Source: Pseudanabaena sp. ABRG5-3 (GTDB taxonomy: Bacteria > Cyanobacteriota > Cyanobacteriia > Pseudanabaenales > Pseudanabaenaceae). Taken from it: a stretch of 64,000 nt of DNA. Positions 51,252 to 59,253 of the stretch are shown here, in pieces. The notes under the pieces were generated by a model, which saw only the letters and a program-made list of their open reading frames with translations, did no database searches and was not told the origin of the DNA. A program made the translations under genes and the position numbers. Position 1 is the first letter of the stretch, and each line of letters begins with the position of its first letter. The stretch spans positions 2,790,001 through 2,854,000 of the forward strand of contig NZ_AP017560.1 of assembly GCF_003967015.1 (NCBI RefSeq), read 5' to 3'.

Positions 51252-52616
51252 TTATGCCTTAGTCAAAAAGGCGATCGCCTCAACGTGAGAAGTCTGTGGG
51301 AAGAAATCAATAGGTTGAATGCGGGTGAGTTGATAGCGATCGCCTTCACACAACAACTTGAGATCTCTGGCTTGGGTAGCGGGATTACAACTGACATAGA
51401 CAATACGCTCAGGAGCATTTTCGCGGAGGAAAGTAATTACTTCAGGTTCACAACCTTTGCGGGGAGGATCGAGAATCACGATATCGGGTTGTAAATTGAG
51501 AGTGCTGATCAATTCTTCAACTTTACCAGTGTGGAAAACCACGTTATCAATACCGTTGAGTTCAGCATTGAGTTTGCCTTGGGCAGTAGCCTGTGGTTGG
51601 ATTTCAATCGCGATCGCCTGTTTGACCTGTTCGGCTAATGGTAAAGCGATCGTGCCAATGCCAGCATAGGCATCTAAGAGAACTTCCGTCCCTTCTAGTT
51701 GCAATTCTGATTCGATAATGTTGAACATCTTCTCTGCTTGCTCTGTATAAACTTGAAAGAAGGTATCACCACGCAGACGGAAGGTTAGACCCGCAAATTT
51801 TTCTAAGAGATAGTCTTTACCCGCAATGCAACGGCTCTCACGTCCAAAAATGGCATTGGTTTTATCAGGATTGCAATTGAGAATTACACCCACAACCTTG
51901 TCGTAACGCTCTAGCCATGTCTGGGCAAATACTCCTAAATTCGGCACATCCCAATCACGGGCAACAATGGTTATCAGAATCTCGCCTGTATGTCTGCCAA
52001 TACGCAGTCCTAAATGGCGTAGTAAGCCTGTATGAGCATTCTCATCATAGATTTCCCAGCATTGATTATGGATATCCATTTTCAATTCAGCAAGCATCGG
52101 ATCGAGGCGTTCATCTTGGGCAGGGCATTGATTGAGATTGACGATTTTATGGCTTCCTTTTTGGTAGTAGCCCGCTTTGAGATTGCCATCTTTGCCAGTA
52201 GCTAGGGGATAGGTCACTTTATTGCGATAATGCAAGCTATCTTTCGCACCGACGATTGGGGAAATGAGTTCTTCTAAAAGATCAGCATCAAAGCCGCCTA
52301 TTCTTTGTAATGCTTGGAGAACGATGTTTTGCTTGGTTCGCAGTTGGGTAGGATAGCTGACGGCTTGCCACTGACAACCACCGCATTTGTCAGCAACAAT
52401 GCAATTAGGACGGACGCGATCGCTTGATGGCGTTAAAATTTTTTCAATACTTGCATGGGCAAAGTTTTTTTTCACAAACTCTAGCTTTGCAGCAATGCGA
52501 TCACCGGGAACAGTATTAGGAACAAAGATCGCGATATTTTCATAACGTCCGACTCCATCACCGCTATCAGCAAGATCGTCAATGGTAAGCGTAATTTTTT
52601 GTCCCTGTAGTAGCAT
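51252..52616 (-). CDS. rlmD: 23S rRNA (uracil-C5)-methyltransferase, RumA/RlmD type
   Basis: The 454-residue protein has an N-terminal TRAM domain (TIDDLADSGDGVGRYENIAI), a Cys cluster (NCIVADKCGGCQWQAV), and the SAM-dependent core with DAYAGIGTIALPLAE, DPPRKGCEP and the catalytic VSCNPATQARDLK. RumA methylates U1939 of 23S rRNA; RumB/TrmA relatives use other sites, so the exact position is not certain. Confidence 0.88.
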   Translation of the reverse strand: MLLQGQKITLTIDDLADSGDGVGRYENIAIFVPNTVPGDRIAAKLEFVKKNFAHASIEKILTPSSDRVRPNCIVADKCGGCQWQAVSYPTQLRTKQNIVLQALQRIGGFDADLLEELISPIVGAKDSLHYRNKVTYPLATGKDGNLKAGYYQKGSHKIVNLNQCPAQDERLDPMLAELKMDIHNQCWEIYDENAHTGLLRHLGLRIGRHTGEILITIVARDWDVPNLGVFAQTWLERYDKVVGVILNCNPDKTNAIFGRESRCIAGKDYLLEKFAGLTFRLRGDTFFQVYTEQAEKMFNIIESELQLEGTEVLLDAYAGIGTIALPLAEQVKQAIAIEIQPQATAQGKLNAELNGIDNVVFHTGKVEELISTLNLQPDIVILDPPRKGCEPEVITFLRENAPERIVYVSCNPATQARDLKLLCEGDRYQLTRIQPIDFFPQTSHVEAIAFLTKA

Positions 52617-52722
52617 AGTTTCCTAAATTTATTGACTAAGGCAACGCAAAGCATTGCCTGTTTTGTAACCCTTGAAGAGCATTTCAAAGTGTTTGGTTTC
52701 TAGCGTTAAGCGCTGAATAAAA

Positions 52723-53229
52723 TCAATCTGTACCTCCCCACGACCAAATGGGATTACCATCCTTTACTTCTTGTTTGAGAATAGTAGGCATATAACCATT
52801 AGGATCATACATTGCTGTCATGTCCAAAATTAGATAGACATTGCCTTCAGTAAATTGCATTCTTAAAAATGAATGTTGTTGCAATCCTCCACGATCAGCA
52901 CTACTAAGCCCTGCGGCTGCATGACAGTTTTGATATTTAGGTTGGAGCTTAGCGCCCCAAACAACGCTAAATTCATTACTTGCGACAATTTTAAACTGAT
53001 CTGCTAACCACCTTAGTTGTGCTGTACCATCCAGTATGTAAGCTGCTTGAACGTTAGGGCGTACTTTTTGACTCACTACAACTTCTTTGGGGCAGATTGA
53101 TTCATTGGCGTTGCGAACAGTAGGATGAACTTTAAGCTTCAAGCTTTCGGCTGAAGACTTACTAGGCATCTGGAGGATAACAACTTGTGCGATCGCCAAA
53201 GCAATGAAAAATGCCTTATTCTTAAACAT
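52723..53229 (-). CDS. Secreted hypothetical protein
   Basis: The 168-residue protein has a signal peptide (MFKNKAFFIALAIAQVVILQ, cleaved near PSKSSA) and a mature domain with three cysteines (ICPKE, QNCHAA). No family recognised. Probable periplasmic location. The N-terminal region is basic, the rest mixed alpha/beta. Confidence 0.65.
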   Translation of the reverse strand: MFKNKAFFIALAIAQVVILQMPSKSSAESLKLKVHPTVRNANESICPKEVVVSQKVRPNVQAAYILDGTAQLRWLADQFKIVASNEFSVVWGAKLQPKYQNCHAAAGLSSADRGGLQQHSFLRMQFTEGNVYLILDMTAMYDPNGYMPTILKQEVKDGNPIWSWGGTD

Positions 53230-53324
53230 GGTTGGGGCTTATAAGGGTTCTTAATCTGACCAAATTGGTCAAGATTTTCTCCTGACTAGGAGATTTTGCT
53301 CAAGCGTCGAGCGCTGGATGATTT

Positions 53325-54521
53325 ATGACTATGCAAATTCGATTGTTTCAAATACAAGATAGCGATCGCATCGCCCAACTATTCCATGATACTGTGCGCG
53401 AGGTGAATATTCGCGACTATTCGCCTGAGCAGGTAAAGGCTTGGGCTCCCGATGACTTGTATTTCACCAACTGGACAGAAGATTGTAGTAACAACTTTAC
53501 CTATGTTGCGGAAGAAGATGGCGAAATTATTGGCTTTGCTCAACTAGAAACTAATGGTCATATCGATTGTTTCTTTTGTCATAAGGACTATCAGCGCTGT
53601 GGTGTGGGGACGCGGCTATATCGTGCCATTGAAGCAAAGGCTCTGGAATTGAAAATTGATCGCTTATTTGTGGAAGTGAGCATTACCGCGAGGGCCTTTT
53701 TTAAAAGTCGTGGCTTTAGGGTGGTAAAAGAACAACAAGTTGCTTGTCGTGGTGAAAAACTCACTAACTTTGTGATGGAGAAGTCTCTAGCAAAATATCT
53801 AGAGAAACCAGATCGGTTTGTGGTGGCGACTTTCTATCACTTTGCTGATTTGACTGATTACCGAGAAATGCGATCGCCCATTACAGATTTTTGTAACAGC
53901 AATGACCTCAAGGGGGTAATTTTACTAGCACCAGAGGGGATTAATTCCACAATTGCAGGTAGTCGTGAAGGCATTGATGCTTTATTAAGTTATTTACGTT
54001 CTGATCCGCGTTTACAAAATTTGGAACATAAGGAAACTACTTCTGATGTCATTCCTTACAACAAGCTGCGAGTAAGGCTTAAAAAAGAATTAGTGAAGTT
54101 TGGCGTGTCAGGTATTGATCCTAGCAAAGAGGTGGGAACCTATGTCGATCCTAAGGATTGGAATGCGTTAATTTCTGACCCAGAAGTAATCGTTATTGAT
54201 ACGCGCAATATTTACGAAGTGGAATTCGGTACTTTTAAAGGAGCGATCGATCCGAATTTAGACTTTTTCCATGAGTTTCCCAAATATGTCGAGGAAAATT
54301 TAGGTGCTAATAAGCAACAAAAAATCGCCATGTTCTGCACAGGTGGCATCCGTTGCGAGAAGGCAAGTGCCTATATGCTGGCTCAAGGCTTTGATGAGGT
54401 TTACCATCTCAAGGGTGGCATTCTCAAATATTTAGCCGAAATTCCTCCCGAAGAAAGTCTTTGGGAAGGCGAATGTTTTGTCTTTGACGATCGCATTGCG
54501 ACTAAAGGTTCTGCAATTTAA
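53325..54521 (+). CDS. GNAT acetyltransferase fused to TrhO-type rhodanese
   Basis: 398 residues in two parts. Residues 4-150 are a GNAT domain (EIIGFAQLETNGHIDCFFCH, QRCGVGTRLYRAIEAKALEL). Residues 158-398 match TrhO/YceA: VATFYHFADLTDYREMRSPI and the rhodanese active site MFCTGGIRCEKASAYML with Cys338. TrhO makes 5-hydroxyuridine at tRNA position 34. The linkage suggests the acetyltransferase acts on the same tRNA or enzyme, but this is inference. The stop is within a hairpin arm. Confidence 0.88.
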   Translation: MTMQIRLFQIQDSDRIAQLFHDTVREVNIRDYSPEQVKAWAPDDLYFTNWTEDCSNNFTYVAEEDGEIIGFAQLETNGHIDCFFCHKDYQRCGVGTRLYRAIEAKALELKIDRLFVEVSITARAFFKSRGFRVVKEQQVACRGEKLTNFVMEKSLAKYLEKPDRFVVATFYHFADLTDYREMRSPITDFCNSNDLKGVILLAPEGINSTIAGSREGIDALLSYLRSDPRLQNLEHKETTSDVIPYNKLRVRLKKELVKFGVSGIDPSKEVGTYVDPKDWNALISDPEVIVIDTRNIYEVEFGTFKGAIDPNLDFFHEFPKYVEENLGANKQQKIAMFCTGGIRCEKASAYMLAQGFDEVYHLKGGILKYLAEIPPEESLWEGECFVFDDRIATKGSAI

Positions 54522-54562
54522 TTTATTGGTGCGGCTAAGCCGCACCAATAAATTAAATTGCA
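54512..54562. terminator. Bidirectional terminator containing both stop codons
   Basis: Perfect 24-bp arms 54512-54535 and 54539-54562, loop TAA. The GNAT-TrhO stop (54519-54521) and the Uma2 stop (54553-54555) lie in symmetric positions, so both proteins end in AI. Confidence 0.85.
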
Positions 54563-55323
54563 TCAGGATCTACGCCTATTGACCGTAAATAAGCTGCTAA
54601 TTTTTCCTTTTGTTGACGTTCTTGGTCAGCGATCGCTTGCATTTGTTGTTTGGCTAGGCGTTCTTGTGCAGCCATGATTTCAGCATTAACTGCTCTCTCG
54701 TTAGCAGTCAAATAGCGATCGCCTGAAGCGTTATACCAATAGAGCCATTCACGCTGCCAAGCAATATGTTCTCCCTGTTCATAACCGAGAGCCAAATCGA
54801 TTTCTGGCAGCCAAACGCGGTTATTCTCAATGGGTAAAAGTTCGTATTTACCAGCAATCAGTCGATAAACTTCTAATCTCTGCCTATTTTTAAATCTTCC
54901 TCTACGTCCACTTAAGGGATTGTAAATCGCATAGTAGAGAATACCTAATGCTTGGTAATCGGCTAACTTATCCTCATATTCACTGTTATAGCGCTCAGAG
55001 ACAACCTCTATTGTCAAAATCGGCATAATGTTCTGCTCTTCCCACAGTACATAACTGAGCCTTCCTCTCTCACCCATATCATGCTTGACTCCCATCGCGA
55101 GAAAGCCATCAGGCACGATCGCAGGTTCGTCAGGATTATAGTAAATCCCCATATCCACTCCGAAGTACCAATCATCACGCTCTGCCCAAATAGAGGCTAA
55201 TAAACTCAGCAGTAAATTTGGGATGTCATTTTGTAACTGATTATCCACAGGCGTTTCATCAGATGATGGCAATTCTTCAGCAGTGGGAAGAATCCGATTA
55301 GTTGGATAAGTGAGGTTAACCAT
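54553..55323 (-). CDS. Uma2-family (DUF820) putative endonuclease
   Basis: The 256-residue protein has the Uma2 pattern: LPSSDETPVDNQLQNDIPNL, a DMGERGRLSYVLWEEQNIMP strand pair, LTIEVVSERYNSEYEDKLAD with the Asp-Glu-x-Lys nuclease-like arrangement, and YQALGILYYAIYNP. The C-terminus is a Gln/Glu-rich coiled coil (QERLAKQQMQAIADQERQQK). Uma2 proteins are abundant in cyanobacteria with unknown role. Confidence 0.9.
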   Translation of the reverse strand: MVNLTYPTNRILPTAEELPSSDETPVDNQLQNDIPNLLLSLLASIWAERDDWYFGVDMGIYYNPDEPAIVPDGFLAMGVKHDMGERGRLSYVLWEEQNIMPILTIEVVSERYNSEYEDKLADYQALGILYYAIYNPLSGRRGRFKNRQRLEVYRLIAGKYELLPIENNRVWLPEIDLALGYEQGEHIAWQREWLYWYNASGDRYLTANERAVNAEIMAAQERLAKQQMQAIADQERQQKEKLAAYLRSIGVDPDAI

Positions 55324-55377
55324 AGCTTGTACAAGCGCGGTGTTAAGTTACCGCAATTCTAACAGATTGCACAGTAT

Positions 55378-55416
55378 CTAAGCATTAGGGTGGGCAATGC
55401 CCACCCTAATGCTTAG
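55378..55416. terminator. Hairpin overlapping the inositol monophosphatase stop
   Basis: Perfect 18-bp arms 55378-55395 and 55399-55416, loop AAT. The stop codon at 55406-55408 lies in one arm. Confidence 0.8.
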
Positions 55417-56224
55417 GGATAAATGGCTTGGCTATTTCCTGAGCCATTGGTAAGAGTTCAGGATGGCTCACTACTAAAGTTGGAAAACTACGGCTACTAT
55501 AATCTTTACCCATTTCTAAGGGAAAGATATTTTGAGAAGCTTCTAAGGGAACCCAAATTGCACCGATCGCTTTCAATATCACCCATACAGCCGCAATATC
55601 CCAAATCTTGGGAGTAGCTTCCACTGCGCCAATGGTGGAACCGATCGCCACGGTTAAAATGTTATAGCTAGCTACACCTAACATCCGCAATTTAAAAGGG
55701 AACTTAGATCTGCCCATTTTTTCGAGACTGCGGGAACAGGCGCTAAAGAAATAATTGCCAAGTGCATCAGGATCAGGCGCAACTTCAGGCAAATGAATCG
55801 GTGTGTCGTTGAAAAATGCTGCTGAGCCATTCTCATCTGACCAACCGTAAATATTTTGACGTAATGGCGGTATAGCAACATATCCAAATACAGGCGTACC
55901 ATAATGCAATAAGCCTAGAGAAATTCCCCAAATGGGAATTCCGCGTGCAAAGTTTGTTGTGCCATCGAGGGGATCAACTACCCAAGCCCATTCGCGATCA
56001 GGCAAAATTTGAGTAGATTCTTCTGTTAAAACACCAAATTCAGGAAATTCTTTTTCGAGAGCTGCTTTGATATAGGCATCCGCCCAGCGATCGCTTTTTG
56101 TCACAAGGCTACCATCGTCCTTAGCGATCGCCACTCGCGCCTGTTCAAAATCGGAAAGCAGGCGATCGCCTACTTGTTGAGTTAGTTCTTGGATAAAGGG
56201 AAGAATTGATGGCAAGTTATTCAT
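55406..56224 (-). CDS. Inositol monophosphatase family protein
   Basis: The 272-residue protein has the metal-binding motifs of the family: EFGVLTEES, VVDPLDGTTNFARG and WDIAAVWVILKAIGA. It would be a Mg2+-dependent phosphatase acting on inositol phosphate or a related substrate (such as fructose bisphosphate or PAP). Cytoplasmic. It ends in a palindrome that provides its terminator. Confidence 0.92.
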   Translation of the reverse strand: MNNLPSILPFIQELTQQVGDRLLSDFEQARVAIAKDDGSLVTKSDRWADAYIKAALEKEFPEFGVLTEESTQILPDREWAWVVDPLDGTTNFARGIPIWGISLGLLHYGTPVFGYVAIPPLRQNIYGWSDENGSAAFFNDTPIHLPEVAPDPDALGNYFFSACSRSLEKMGRSKFPFKLRMLGVASYNILTVAIGSTIGAVEATPKIWDIAAVWVILKAIGAIWVPLEASQNIFPLEMGKDYSSRSFPTLVVSHPELLPMAQEIAKPFIPKH

Positions 56225-56283
56225 TATTGATTTTTATGATTAGGTTCATCTTTAAAGATATGCGCCGCACGTCTTTAAGATGT

Positions 56284-57015
56284 TTAAGTCCAGATAATAC
56301 CTGATAAATTTGCCTCTTGTGTTTGCATTGCATCGGTGACAGCATCGGCAAGTTTCGCCTTACTTAAATTCGCCTTATAAAAATTCACACGGGTGAGATC
56401 AGAACCTTGTAAATTCGCGCTAGTTAAGTCTGATTCGCTCAAATCTGCATCACAAAGGCTTGCCCCATATAGACTAGCAAAAGTTAAATCCACTTCTGAA
56501 ATAGTTGCCTTATTCAAATTTGCGCCATTGAGACTAGAGCGACTCATATCTGCCCGTTGCAATATTGCCTCAATGAGGTTAGCTCCAAACAACCGTGCAT
56601 CCCTGAGCATAGCCTCACTGAGATCTGCACGATTTAGCTTGGTTTTGCCCATATTTGCCCCAACTAGCTTGGCACGAGGTAGTTTTGCCTTACTCAAAAT
56701 AGCTTTATACAAATTCACGCCATATAGCTTGGCATCACTGAGATTAGCTTCACTGAGGTCAGCTTCCCCTAAATCTGCACCACTAAAATTTGCACTAACG
56801 AGCGTAGCGCGATAAAGCTTAGCCCCATTAAGGTCTGCTCCGTTGAGTTTGGCATGGCTCAGGTTTGCGCCATAGAGACTTGATTCACTGAGATTCGCTC
56901 CACTGAGATCGGCATGGCTTAAATCAATTCCATTCATATCAGTTTTGCTAAGATTGACTCCCGCAAAGTTGCGGCGACCTGAATGGTAGCTGTTGATTAG
57001 TTCACTGACTTCCAT
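56284..57015 (-). CDS. Pentapeptide repeat protein
   Basis: The 243-residue protein starts MEVSELINSYHSGRRNFAGV and continues as tandem pentapeptides (ADLSGANLSESSLYGANLSH style) to the end. Predicted beta-helix; no signal peptide. Function unknown, as for most cyanobacterial pentapeptide proteins. It lies 155 bp from gvpG on the same strand. Confidence 0.9.
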   Translation of the reverse strand: MEVSELINSYHSGRRNFAGVNLSKTDMNGIDLSHADLSGANLSESSLYGANLSHAKLNGADLNGAKLYRATLVSANFSGADLGEADLSEANLSDAKLYGVNLYKAILSKAKLPRAKLVGANMGKTKLNRADLSEAMLRDARLFGANLIEAILQRADMSRSSLNGANLNKATISEVDLTFASLYGASLCDADLSESDLTSANLQGSDLTRVNFYKANLSKAKLADAVTDAMQTQEANLSGIIWT

Positions 57016-57091
57016 AAGTTTTTCAATAGATAAATTTCGTTAAGCAATAACACATGCAAGAAGTAGCTGGGCGCAATTAAATATAAAGCCT

Positions 57092-57132
57092 AAAAGCCTG
57101 TGGCGCACGCTGCGCGTGCGCCACAGGCTTTT
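57092..57132. repeat. Palindrome with GTGGCGCACGC tip
   Basis: Perfect 19-bp arms 57092-57110 and 57114-57132, loop TGC. The tip GTGGCGCACGC...GCGTGCGCCAC matches 63171-63217. Confidence 0.8.
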
Positions 57133-57170
57133 GAACTGATTTTTTAATAATACCAAGCCACTTACATGTG

Positions 57171-57404
57171 TTATTGCTCTTGTTCTTGCTCATCCATTTC
57201 TGCTTCCATTGCTTCTAAAATCTCTTGTTCCTGTGCCATAAAATCTTCTTCACTAATATCACCAAGATCGAAGCGAAGTTGTAAAGTGGTAAGACGTTTT
57301 TGGAGATTTTCAGTTTTTTCTAATTCTGTAGTTGCCCGTTCTTCGATTTGTTCTGCAATCCAGAGTAAACCATCAAGCGGTGCTGTCAGTAGTTGCCATA
57401 CCAT
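57171..57404 (-). CDS. gvpG: Gas vesicle protein GvpG
   Basis: The 77-residue protein reads VWQLLTAPLDGLLWIAEQIE and then RFDLGDISEEDFMAQEQEIL, the GvpG pattern with a charged C-terminus. GvpG is a minor protein needed for gas vesicle assembly. No other gvp gene is in the window, so it is an orphan here; it may be controlled separately or be a relic. Spacing to the neighbours shows no operon. Confidence 0.78.
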   Translation of the reverse strand: MVWQLLTAPLDGLLWIAEQIEERATTELEKTENLQKRLTTLQLRFDLGDISEEDFMAQEQEILEAMEAEMDEQEQEQ

Positions 57405-57493
57405 AGGAAAATGTACTCTCTGTTATGAAATTTAATTGTGAAATTTAGTATGTCTTGTTAATCAGAACATACTGGTGATGAAACTCGTAATCT

Positions 57494-58606
57494 ATGCTAA
57501 ACCTTGCTTATCAATATGGGGTACGTCCCCTTCTATTTTCACTCGATCCCGAAGCTGCCCATCATCTAGCGATCGCCTCTTGTCGTCGCATTAGTGAATC
57601 CTCAATACTCCAAGCGATCGCCAAGTCTACCTTTTACTATAGCGATGCGCGGCTATCACAAACCCTATGGAACTTAAAATTTGATAATCCTGTAGGCTTA
57701 GCGGCAGGTTTTGATAAAAATGCTGAAGCGATCGGGGCATGGGAAAATCTAGGCTTTGGTTTTGCAGAAGTGGGGACAATTACCGCGAAGGGGCAGTCAG
57801 GCAACCCCCAGCCAAGGTTATTTCGCTTACCGAGCGATCGCGCTGTATTAAATCGCATGGGCTTCAATAATCGGGGTGCAGCCGCTACAGCGATCGATCT
57901 CCAAAATTATTTAGCAAATCACAAACTTAGCATTCCCCTCGGTATTAATCTCGGTAAGTCCAAAGTGACCGAACTAGCTGAGGCAAAATTTGACTATGCC
58001 GAAAGTTTGCGATCGCTATACGATTTTGGCGATTACTTTGTGGTTAATGTGAGTTCACCCAATACGCCGAATTTACGGGATCTACAAGCTACTGAGCAGT
58101 TATGTGGGATTCTGGCGGAATTACAACCAATTAATACTGCTAATAAACCAATTTTGGTAAAAATTGCCCCTGACTTGAATGACACAGACATTATCGAAGT
58201 CGTTAAAGCTAGTCAGTCCTATGGTGTGGCTGGAATCATCGCCACGAATACAACGATTTCTCGCCAAAATCTCACGACTACGCATCTGTCAATGACGGGT
58301 AAACCTGTGACTGAAGAGGCAGGTGGCATCAGTGGTCAGCCTGTACGCGATCGCTCTTTGGTAGTCATTAATCTCATCTGGAAAACCACAAATGGCAGTT
58401 TGCCGATTATTGGTGTAGGCGGCATTTTTACAGCAGAGGATGCTTGGCAAAAAATTACGGCTGGCGCAGCGATCGTGCAGGTTTACACAGGCTTAATTTA
58501 TGAGGGACCTTTAGTTGTCAAGCAGATTTTGCAAGGCTTAGTGGCTAAGCTCGATGCTCATGGTTTAGATAACATTCAACAAGCGATCGGGTTAGCGCAC
58601 AAATAA
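57494..58606 (+). CDS. pyrD: Dihydroorotate dehydrogenase (class 2)
   Basis: The 370-residue protein has the class 2 signatures: N-terminal amphipathic helix (AYQYGVRPLLFSLDPEAAHH), NPVGLAAGFDKNAEAIGAWE, NRMGFNNRGAAATAIDLQ, NVSSPNTPNLRDLQ, and IIGVGGIFTAEDAWQKI for FMN binding. It uses quinone at the membrane and feeds pyrimidine synthesis. The stop codon lies inside the terminator hairpin. Confidence 0.94.
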   Translation: MLNLAYQYGVRPLLFSLDPEAAHHLAIASCRRISESSILQAIAKSTFYYSDARLSQTLWNLKFDNPVGLAAGFDKNAEAIGAWENLGFGFAEVGTITAKGQSGNPQPRLFRLPSDRAVLNRMGFNNRGAAATAIDLQNYLANHKLSIPLGINLGKSKVTELAEAKFDYAESLRSLYDFGDYFVVNVSSPNTPNLRDLQATEQLCGILAELQPINTANKPILVKIAPDLNDTDIIEVVKASQSYGVAGIIATNTTISRQNLTTTHLSMTGKPVTEEAGGISGQPVRDRSLVVINLIWKTTNGSLPIIGVGGIFTAEDAWQKITAGAAIVQVYTGLIYEGPLVVKQILQGLVAKLDAHGLDNIQQAIGLAHK

Positions 58607-58642
58607 AGACAAGGGGCTAAAGCCCCTTGTCTTTATTTGTGC
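58597..58642. terminator. Terminator palindrome overlapping the pyrD stop
   Basis: Perfect 22-bp arms 58597-58618 and 58621-58642; the pyrD TAA is at 58604-58606. Confidence 0.85.
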
Positions 58643-58725
58643 CATAGAATTGCGTTTAAAAATCCAGAAGCATGACCCCCTAAATTTCCCAATTCTGGGG
58701 GACTTGAGTAAAAATTAGCAAAAAC

Positions 58726-59163
58726 TTAAGTTAGCCCTGTACTGCCGAACCCACCAACTCCGCGATCGCTTGTTCCTAATTCTCCTTCAATATACTGAGC
58801 TTGAATTACTGGTTTTAAGACCAACTGAGCGATTTTTTGTCCCTTAACAAAGGTATAGGCTTCCTTACCCAAATTAATCACAATCACTTGAATTTCGCCG
58901 CGATAGCCCGCATCAACAGTACCAGGGGAATTAAGAACGGCAATGCCATGTTTGAGCGCTAATCCACTTTTAGGGCGCACTTGGATCTCATAACCAATGG
59001 GAATATCTACGGCTAAACCCGTGGGAATAGCGGCGCGATCGCCTTGTTGCAAAGTGACTTCAGCGACGGAATAGACATCAGCCCCAGCATCACCAATATG
59101 GGCATAGCTAGGAACCTGTGCATCAGGATGTAGCTTTTGGAATTTAATTTCTACGGTTTGCAT
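58726..59163 (-). CDS. dut: Deoxyuridine 5'-triphosphate nucleotidohydrolase
   Basis: The 145-residue protein contains the five dUTPase motifs, e.g. AGADVYSV, RPKSGLALKHGIAVLNSPGT, VDAGYRGEIQVIVINLG and the C-terminal P-loop-like RGVGGFGSTG. It hydrolyses dUTP to dUMP, providing dTMP precursor and keeping uracil out of DNA. Normal length. Confidence 0.94.
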   Translation of the reverse strand: MQTVEIKFQKLHPDAQVPSYAHIGDAGADVYSVAEVTLQQGDRAAIPTGLAVDIPIGYEIQVRPKSGLALKHGIAVLNSPGTVDAGYRGEIQVIVINLGKEAYTFVKGQKIAQLVLKPVIQAQYIEGELGTSDRGVGGFGSTGLT

Positions 59164-59192
59164 GAATTTAAGGTAGTACTAAAAATTGCAGG

Positions 59193-59235
59193 AGCATGGG
59201 ATTAGGATATGCAGCGTACATCCTAATCTCATGCT
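59193..59235. repeat. Imperfect palindrome between dut and kinase gene
   Basis: AGCATGGGATTAGGAT (59193-59208) pairs with ATCCTAATCTCATGCT (59220-59235), one mismatch. Both genes are on the minus strand, so it lies downstream of the kinase stop on its upstream side; could be a regulatory or terminator hairpin. Confidence 0.6.
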
Positions 59236-59253
59236 TATTAATTGGTCGATGTC

